Of a stretch of DNA of 10,062 nucleotides, positions 6,268 to 10,062 are shown one piece after another; position 1 is the first letter of the stretch; the number at the start of each line of letters is the position of its first letter. The notes under the pieces are model-generated. The model saw only the letters and a list, made by a program, of their open reading frames with translations, had not been told where the DNA came from and did not search any database. Position numbers and translations under genes: made by a program. Origin of the DNA: Halorhodospira sp. (lineage in GTDB: Bacteria; Pseudomonadota; Gammaproteobacteria; Nitrococcales; Halorhodospiraceae); NCBI GenBank assembly GCA_007127935.1, contig SKYL01000219.1:1-10062 (forward strand), given 5' to 3'.

Positions 6268-6960
6268 ATGCTGATCTCGTACCGCAAGAATTTCCTCTTT
6301 ATCCATATCGCCAAGACCGGTGGCACCAGTGTTCGCGCCGCCCTGCGCCGCTACCGCTGGGGCGGCTGGTACACCGTCCCGCTGTGGCTGGCCAGTCAAG
6401 CCAATCAACTGACACGGCCCCGCCACAAGCTGGGGCTGAAATTTCCACGCCACGCCAAGGCCATCGCCGCAAAGGAAATGTTGCCGGAGCCGGTGTACCG
6501 CGACCTGTTCAAATTCACCATCGTGCGCAACCCGTGGGATTTACAGGTCAGCTCCTACCACCACATTCACCGGGAAAAACCTTATGTCCTCGAAGGCATC
6601 AAAACCTTCGAGGACTTTTTGAAGTACAAATTCGACCCGGAACGGCCTTACGACTATATGCTCGACACGTCGGCGGAACTCCAGCACGAGTACATCATCG
6701 ACCTGCGCGGCAATGTGATCGTGGACTTCATCGGCCGCTACGAGCGACTGCAAACCGATTTCGACACCATTTGCGAGCGCATCGGCGTTTCTCCGTTCCC
6801 GTTGCCTCACCTGCGCAAGGGGGTGGAGCGCAGCGGCCCGGACTACCGCGGCTACTACACGGATGAATTGGTGGAACTGGTGGGCCGGCACTACCAGCGC
6901 GACCTGGATCTTCTCGACTACCGCTTTGACGACTCCGGACCAGAGTCCTATGGCGGATGA
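6268..6960 (+). CDS. Sulfotransferase family 2 protein (carbohydrate sulfotransferase)
   Basis: The 230-residue protein should transfer sulfate from PAPS to a sugar hydroxyl. The 5'-phosphosulfate loop FIHIAKTGGTSV (11-22) is at the N-terminus, and the 3'-phosphate motif FTIVRNPWDLQVSSY (83-97), with Arg87 and Ser95/96, follows. The C-terminus DELVELVGRHYQRDLDLLDYRF (199-220) is the standard ending of the Sulfotransfer_2 family. Unlike eukaryotic relatives there is no signal anchor, so it would act in the cytoplasm, as expected for bacterial glycan-modifying members. A modest GGA lies eight bases before the ATG. Its end overlaps the kinase-like gene by 11 bases, implying one transcript. Neighbouring glycan genes suggest a lipopolysaccharide or exopolysaccharide precursor as acceptor; this is inference. 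Confidence 0.88.
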   Translation: MLISYRKNFLFIHIAKTGGTSVRAALRRYRWGGWYTVPLWLASQANQLTRPRHKLGLKFPRHAKAIAAKEMLPEPVYRDLFKFTIVRNPWDLQVSSYHHIHREKPYVLEGIKTFEDFLKYKFDPERPYDYMLDTSAELQHEYIIDLRGNVIVDFIGRYERLQTDFDTICERIGVSPFPLPHLRKGVERSGPDYRGYYTDELVELVGRHYQRDLDLLDYRFDDSGPESYGG

Positions 6961-8341
6961 CGGGCGGCTGGCTCACGGCGAATTCGATCTGGGCCGAGCG
7001 GGGCGGCTCATCACCAGGGAGGTTTTTCACCGCTATCCCGGCAAGCGTGCGTTGCTCCATGGAGAACTGGGCGAGCGGGCCGTCGTTGCCAAATTCTACC
7101 TGGGCCACTGGCAACAATTTCTTCATTGGTTCCACAGCGTTCGCGGCAGCCGCGCCTTGTCGGTTCGGGGCATCGCCACACCGGAACTGCTCTATGCCGG
7201 GTTCCAACCGAGTGTCCCTGCCTGGCTGTCCGTGCAGGAGTACATTCCCCCGGACGAACCGTGGCCGCCACGGTCCGGAGACCCCGCATTCGAACACGCC
7301 CACCGCCGTCTGCTGGAGACCCTCGCCCACCACCACGAAGCCGGCGTCATCCAGAGGGATCTGAACTGGCTGAACTTCATCCCCCGGGGCGGCCAGCTCT
7401 ACACCCTGGACACCGACGAGATCCGGGTCCAGCGACGGCCTTTGTCACGGCACAGAGCCATCGGCCATCTGGTACGGATGTACAGCTCCAAAACCCACCT
7501 GCCGGAGACCGTGGTTCTGTCCGGCTACCATCAATACGGCAAAGTAAGGCACTGGTCTCTGGATGATGCCGATATCCGGGACTTCCTGCTCCGGGTCCGC
7601 GAAGGCCGCCTGCATCACGCCCGCCGGGTCGCCACATTGGCCGGACGGGGCTGGAAACACTATCCGCGGGAACACCGGGGCGGCGGTCTGCTGATCAGGG
7701 ATCGCCGCCGGTTGAACCCGGAGCATTGCCGGGAGTTGGAGGAACGGTTGGCCACCGCCGGAACCAGCGGGGCACGGGCATTCACCTTGGGAGGTGGACG
7801 CGCCGTTTGCAGTCTCCCCTTGGGCACCGCCCCGCGGCGATGGCGGCGGCATCTCACCCGAAGAGCTATCGGTGCTTGGCGCACCCTAGTGACCACCCAA
7901 CGGCTCGGCCTGACCCGCGAACGCCACCTGGGGGTCATCGTCCTTCCGACCCACGACGCCTGGACCGCCTTCCTTTTGCGGTCGCCCACTGAAGGCATCC
8001 CGCTGACCACCGTCCTCGATCAGGGGGACGCGGTGGAACGCCGGTCTTTGTTGAGCGCTCTCGGCTGGTTCCTCGCCGCACTGAACCACAGCCGCTGCAT
8101 TATTGAACGGCGCCCCTTGGAGGCGCTGACCTGGGACGGCCGGCACATCAGCCTATCCGACCCGCGGGCGGCACGCTGCATCCCCCCTCGCCGGCCCCGC
8201 TTCTCCGCGCAATGGGAACCATTCCGTCGACGGATCATCCAGGATCTGGAGACACACGGAATCGCGGCCACCGAGCTACCGCAACCGGACGCCGCAAGAA
8301 CGCCAGTGCCGTCATGTTCACACCATGAAACATCCATGTGA
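6950..8341 (+). CDS. LPS-kinase-like protein (InaA/WaaP/Kdo kinase superfamily) with a probable C-terminal pseudokinase domain
   Basis: The protein has 463 residues. The N-terminal half is a protein-kinase-fold sugar kinase of the lipopolysaccharide kinase type: putative beta-3 Lys48 in VVAKFYL, TPELLYAG (78-85), catalytic loop VIQRDLNWLNF (133-143; Asp137, Asn142) and metal-site LDTDEIRV (153-160). Such enzymes phosphorylate Kdo or heptose with ATP. The C-terminal half, from about residue 275, repeats the layout: RRAIGAWRTLVTTQRLGL (304-321) resembles the family's RAxxEWxNxxxLxxxGI helix, FLLRSPTEGIPLTTVL looks like the hinge, and FLAALNHSRCIIERRPLEAL (374-393) sits where HxxGVxHRDLxxxN belongs but lacks the catalytic Asp and Asn. 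SLSDPRAAR (401-409) replaces the metal motif. The second half therefore looks like a degenerate duplicate. The ATG at 6950 overlaps the sulfotransferase end by 11 bases; a longer frame upstream lacks kinase similarity. Function as a core-sugar kinase is inferred from family and context. Confidence 0.75.
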   Translation: MADDGRLAHGEFDLGRAGRLITREVFHRYPGKRALLHGELGERAVVAKFYLGHWQQFLHWFHSVRGSRALSVRGIATPELLYAGFQPSVPAWLSVQEYIPPDEPWPPRSGDPAFEHAHRRLLETLAHHHEAGVIQRDLNWLNFIPRGGQLYTLDTDEIRVQRRPLSRHRAIGHLVRMYSSKTHLPETVVLSGYHQYGKVRHWSLDDADIRDFLLRVREGRLHHARRVATLAGRGWKHYPREHRGGGLLIRDRRRLNPEHCRELEERLATAGTSGARAFTLGGGRAVCSLPLGTAPRRWRRHLTRRAIGAWRTLVTTQRLGLTRERHLGVIVLPTHDAWTAFLLRSPTEGIPLTTVLDQGDAVERRSLLSALGWFLAALNHSRCIIERRPLEALTWDGRHISLSDPRAARCIPPRRPRFSAQWEPFRRRIIQDLETHGIAATELPQPDAARTPVPSCSHHETSM

Positions 8342-8360
8342 CGGCGAGCCGGCGAAACGA

Positions 8361-9086
8361 CTACCTCAATCCGGCCAGTCTCAAACGGATCACCGCAAAG
8401 ACCGCCTCCCAGACGATACGCCGCGACATCTTGGACTGACCGTCCCGGCGCTCGGTAAAGACGATGGGAACTTCTTTAATACTCATACCTTGCTTCCAGA
8501 TTCTATAATTGAGTTCAATCTGGAAGGAGTAGCCGTTGCTGAAGATCCGATCCAAATCCAAGCTCTCCAACGCACGGCGGGTAAAGCATTTAAAACCACC
8601 GGTAACGTCGAGAATCTTTAAGCCGGTGACCCATCGGGTATAGACCCCGGCAAAATAGGAAAGCAATAGCCGCCGCATGGGCCAGTTGATAATGCGAATC
8701 CCGTCGATATAGCGCGAACCGATAACCAGATCATGACGCTGGGCGGCCTCCAACAGCTTGGAAACATCCCGTGGATCGTGACTAAAATCACAATCCATTT
8801 CGAAGACGTACTCGTAGCCTCGCTCCAAGGCAAAGCGGAAACCGGTAATGTAGGCCGTCCCTAACCCCTGCTTCCCTTCCCGCTCGATCAAAAAGAGGTT
8901 GTCCTGCTGACGCTGCCGGTCCTTGACCACCTGGGCGGTGCCGTCGGGGGAGCCGTCATCCAGAATCAAGATCGATAGGTCCGGGTAGAAATCATGGACC
9001 GTAGTCAACATGCGCTCGATATTATCGATCTCATTATAGGTCGGAATGATCAACAATGCTTTGTCATAGGGAAGCCGCCCGACCAT
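8361..9086 (-). CDS. GT2 polyprenol monophosphomannose synthase-like glycosyltransferase (DPM1 type)
   Basis: Dolichol/polyprenol-phosphate mannose synthases transfer a hexose from a nucleotide sugar to a lipid phosphate at the cytoplasmic face of the membrane. The 241 residues match the soluble, single-domain DPM1 class. Visible are LLIIPTYNEIDNI (11-23), ILDDGSPDGT (41-50), KQGLGTAY (72-79), the metal motif EMDCDFSHDP (96-105), LVIGSRYIDG (120-129) and VTGGFKCFTR (161-170), ending with EVPIVFTERRDGQSKMS. No C-terminal membrane helices are present, unlike many bacterial relatives. An upstream in-frame ATG at 9167 would add 27 unrelated residues overlapping the membrane-protein gene; the start at 9086 has GAGG eight bases upstream. 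It lies 10 bases after the flippase-like gene, with which it is probably cotranscribed. The sugar donor is not certain. Confidence 0.92.
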   Translation of the reverse strand: MVGRLPYDKALLIIPTYNEIDNIERMLTTVHDFYPDLSILILDDGSPDGTAQVVKDRQRQQDNLFLIEREGKQGLGTAYITGFRFALERGYEYVFEMDCDFSHDPRDVSKLLEAAQRHDLVIGSRYIDGIRIINWPMRRLLLSYFAGVYTRWVTGLKILDVTGGFKCFTRRALESLDLDRIFSNGYSFQIELNYRIWKQGMSIKEVPIVFTERRDGQSKMSRRIVWEAVFAVIRLRLAGLR

Positions 9087-9094
9087 GCTCTCTA

Positions 9095-9098
9095 CCTC
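9095..9098 (-). promoter_or_regulatory. Ribosome binding site fixing the GT2 start
   Basis: GAGG on the minus strand overlaps the stop codon of the membrane-protein gene and is eight bases from the ATG at 9086. It favours that start over the in-frame ATG at 9167 and suggests translational coupling. Confidence 0.7.
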
Positions 9099-9681
9099 AT
9101 TGAATTCGAATTGCTTTGTTCTTGTGTACACTGGTCCAATAAAAATAAAGCCCGGGAAGACTGGCAACGATGAGGATCAGCCCGTAAAGGATCGACATGG
9201 AAACCACTTGGGCCTCATCGGCCCCCACCAGCAAGAAAAGCCCAAGCATGGCGCCCTCGCGCAGTCCCCAACCGGCGATGGAGATCGGCACCGTAAGCAG
9301 GAGAAAGACCGGCGGCACAATAGCAAGAAAGAGCAGCAGGCCGTAATCCATACCGAGACCCAAGGCGAGATGATAGACCGCCACGACCGCGAGAAAGTGA
9401 ATAAACACCGACAAAGGCAGGTGAATGGCCAAGCCACGGAGGCTGGAAAGAACTCGATCCAGACGCTCCCCGAGGGCGTGAAGGAGTTGGACGCCCCACA
9501 CCCGAACCAGCCAGCCACTGCGGTGCAACAGGATCAGTCCGAGGACGCCAGACAACCCGATCATCGGGATCAGCAACAACAACCAGCGAATGGCGGACGG
9601 CAGGAGATCGTGGATGAACAGCCCGGCAATCAAGGCCATCAACAGCAATCCCATCAGCCCGATGCCCCGGTCCACCGCCAC
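9097..9681 (-). pseudogene. N-terminally truncated flippase-like membrane protein (lysylphosphatidylglycerol synthase TM-region family)
   Basis: The 194 readable residues from a GTG at 9681 are mostly membrane helices, roughly at 8-26, 31-52, 88-110, 112-137 and 160-181. AVDRGIGLMGLL (2-13) matches the family's internal DRxxGL motif, and PISIAGWGLREGAMLGLF (131-148) matches its PxSxxGxGxRE motif. Family members are about 300 residues or more, and DRxxGL lies well inside them, so about a third of the N-terminus is missing. The GTG has no Shine-Dalgarno. The frame stays open to a stop at 9850-9852, with RYAFYA still plausible to about 9696, but beyond that the opposite strand reads as a dnaE-family gene. 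Bacterial relatives of AglD are often paired with a DPM1-type synthase, as here, and are thought to act in lipid-linked sugar transport or lipid modification. It could be a genuine broken gene or half of an assembly chimera. Confidence 0.65.
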
Positions 9682-9696
9682 GGCATAGAAGGCATA

Positions 9697-9715
9697 GCGC
9701 TTTTTACACCGGCAG
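9697..9715. other. Head-to-head junction between two 5'-truncated genes
   Basis: On the left, minus-strand reading still resembles the membrane-protein family to about 9696. On the right, plus-strand reading resembles DnaE from about 9715 (GLGQIKGV). Neither gene has its start or a promoter here and there is no intergenic DNA. No insertion-sequence end, tRNA or direct repeat was seen at the join. The exact base is uncertain by some tens of bases. Confidence 0.6.
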
Positions 9716-10062
9716 GCCTTGGCCAGATCAAGGGTGTCCCCCGGCGGGTTATGGAACTGGTGACGGCCGAAAGAGGCTGCCCGGGGAGCGCCGATTACCG
9801 TCCCTATAGAGACCCGCCGGATTTTTTTTCCAGGATACCCCTGGATGGATTATCGGCCGGTTATTTGGTACGTTCAGGGGCCCTTGATTCTATTTCCGGC
9901 GGACTCTCCCGACCTGCCATGCTATGGCTCTACTATCACCGGGAGAAGCGTAACGGGCTCTTCGGAATGCCGGAAATACCGGAATGTGTGGAAGATTACT
10001 CCCCAAAACGCAAAATCCAGGACCAGGCGGATGTGCTGGGTCTGCTGGTAACGGTACATCCC
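9712..10062 (+). CDS. dnaE: DNA polymerase III alpha subunit (DnaE family), internal fragment lacking its 5' part and running off the window
   Basis: About 117 codons are open to the window edge. They include GLGQIKGVP (from 9715), the conserved DnaE segment after the polymerase palm/fingers, then DPPDFFSRIPL and LVRSGALDSISGGLSRPAMLW, matching the helix-hairpin-helix region pattern of DFxxR followed by LxxAGAFDxL and NRxxLLW. DYSPKRKIQDQADVLGLLVTVHP follows and matches the family's YSxxERLxxExExLGxxxSxHPL. The N-terminal PHP and catalytic domains, several hundred residues, would have to lie upstream but that DNA is occupied by the membrane-protein gene. There is no plausible start codon with a ribosome site; the in-frame ATG at 9751 is internal to the homology. 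Codons AGA, AGG, ATA and TTA and the eight-T run at 9822-9829 contrast with the GC-rich neighbours. Whether it is replicative DnaE or an accessory DnaE-like enzyme cannot be decided. Confidence 0.7.

Noticed and set aside
8325..8621. Plus-strand open frame of 98 residues near the end of the kinase gene
   Set aside because: It is antisense to the 3' end of the DPM1-like GT2 gene, which is clearly the coding strand.
9822..9829. Eight-T run as an intrinsic terminator or a phase-variation tract
   Set aside because: No stable hairpin precedes it on the plus strand, and it lies inside the DnaE reading frame, which stays in register across it.
9682..9849. Upstream extension of the flippase-like gene on the minus strand (open to a stop at 9850-9852)
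   Set aside because: A few residues next to the GTG may belong to it, but from about 9715 rightwards the plus strand matches DnaE much better, and the extension has no ATG, GTG or TTG start.
9845..10051. Plus-strand open frame of 68 residues at the right end
   Set aside because: Another plus-strand frame over the same bases encodes recognisable DnaE motifs and stays open to the window edge.

Overview
The window looks like a chromosomal piece of a GC-rich Gram-negative bacterium, most likely a gammaproteobacterium. The evidence is an E. coli-like ProV ATPase, a KdsB-type sugar-acid cytidylyltransferase, a KdsC-type phosphatase, a heptosyltransferase-like GT9 enzyme and a lipopolysaccharide-kinase-like protein. 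The species cannot be named from sequence alone. No RNA gene, CRISPR array, insertion sequence or integrase was recognised.

Layout. (1) 1-807, minus: the ATPase part of a glycine betaine/proline ABC transporter (ProV), cut by the window edge. (2) 985-5443, plus: a tight five-gene operon encoding an RPE-fold epimerase fused to a CBS pair, a DAHP-synthase-type aldolase, a KdsC-like phosphatase, a KdsB-like cytidylyltransferase and a GT9 glycosyltransferase. (3) 5461-6084, minus: a class I methyltransferase, convergent with the operon. (4) 6268-8341, plus: a carbohydrate sulfotransferase overlapping an LPS-kinase-like protein that appears to carry a second, degenerate kinase domain. (5) 8361-9681, minus: a polyprenol-phosphate-mannose-synthase-like GT2 preceded by an N-terminally truncated flippase-like membrane protein. 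(6) about 9712-10062, plus: an internal/C-terminal piece of a DnaE-family DNA polymerase, running off the window.

The most interesting part is region 2. It has the logic of the Kdo pathway (sugar-phosphate isomerase with CBS domains, PEP aldolase, phosphatase, CMP-transferase), but the first two enzymes come from other families. An RPE-like barrel replaces the SIS domain of KdsD/KpsF, and a type I-beta DAHP synthase homologue replaces KdsA. My inference is a route to a CMP-activated 3-deoxy-ulosonic acid other than ordinary Kdo, possibly a seven-carbon 3-deoxy-heptulosonate, for a surface glycan. The GT9 enzyme, methyltransferase, sulfotransferase and kinase nearby would suit assembly and decoration of such a glycan.

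A second notable point is a head-to-head junction near 9697-9715. A membrane-protein gene and a dnaE-family gene, both lacking their 5' parts, abut there with no intergenic space. This is either a real rearrangement breakpoint or an assembly/amplification chimera.
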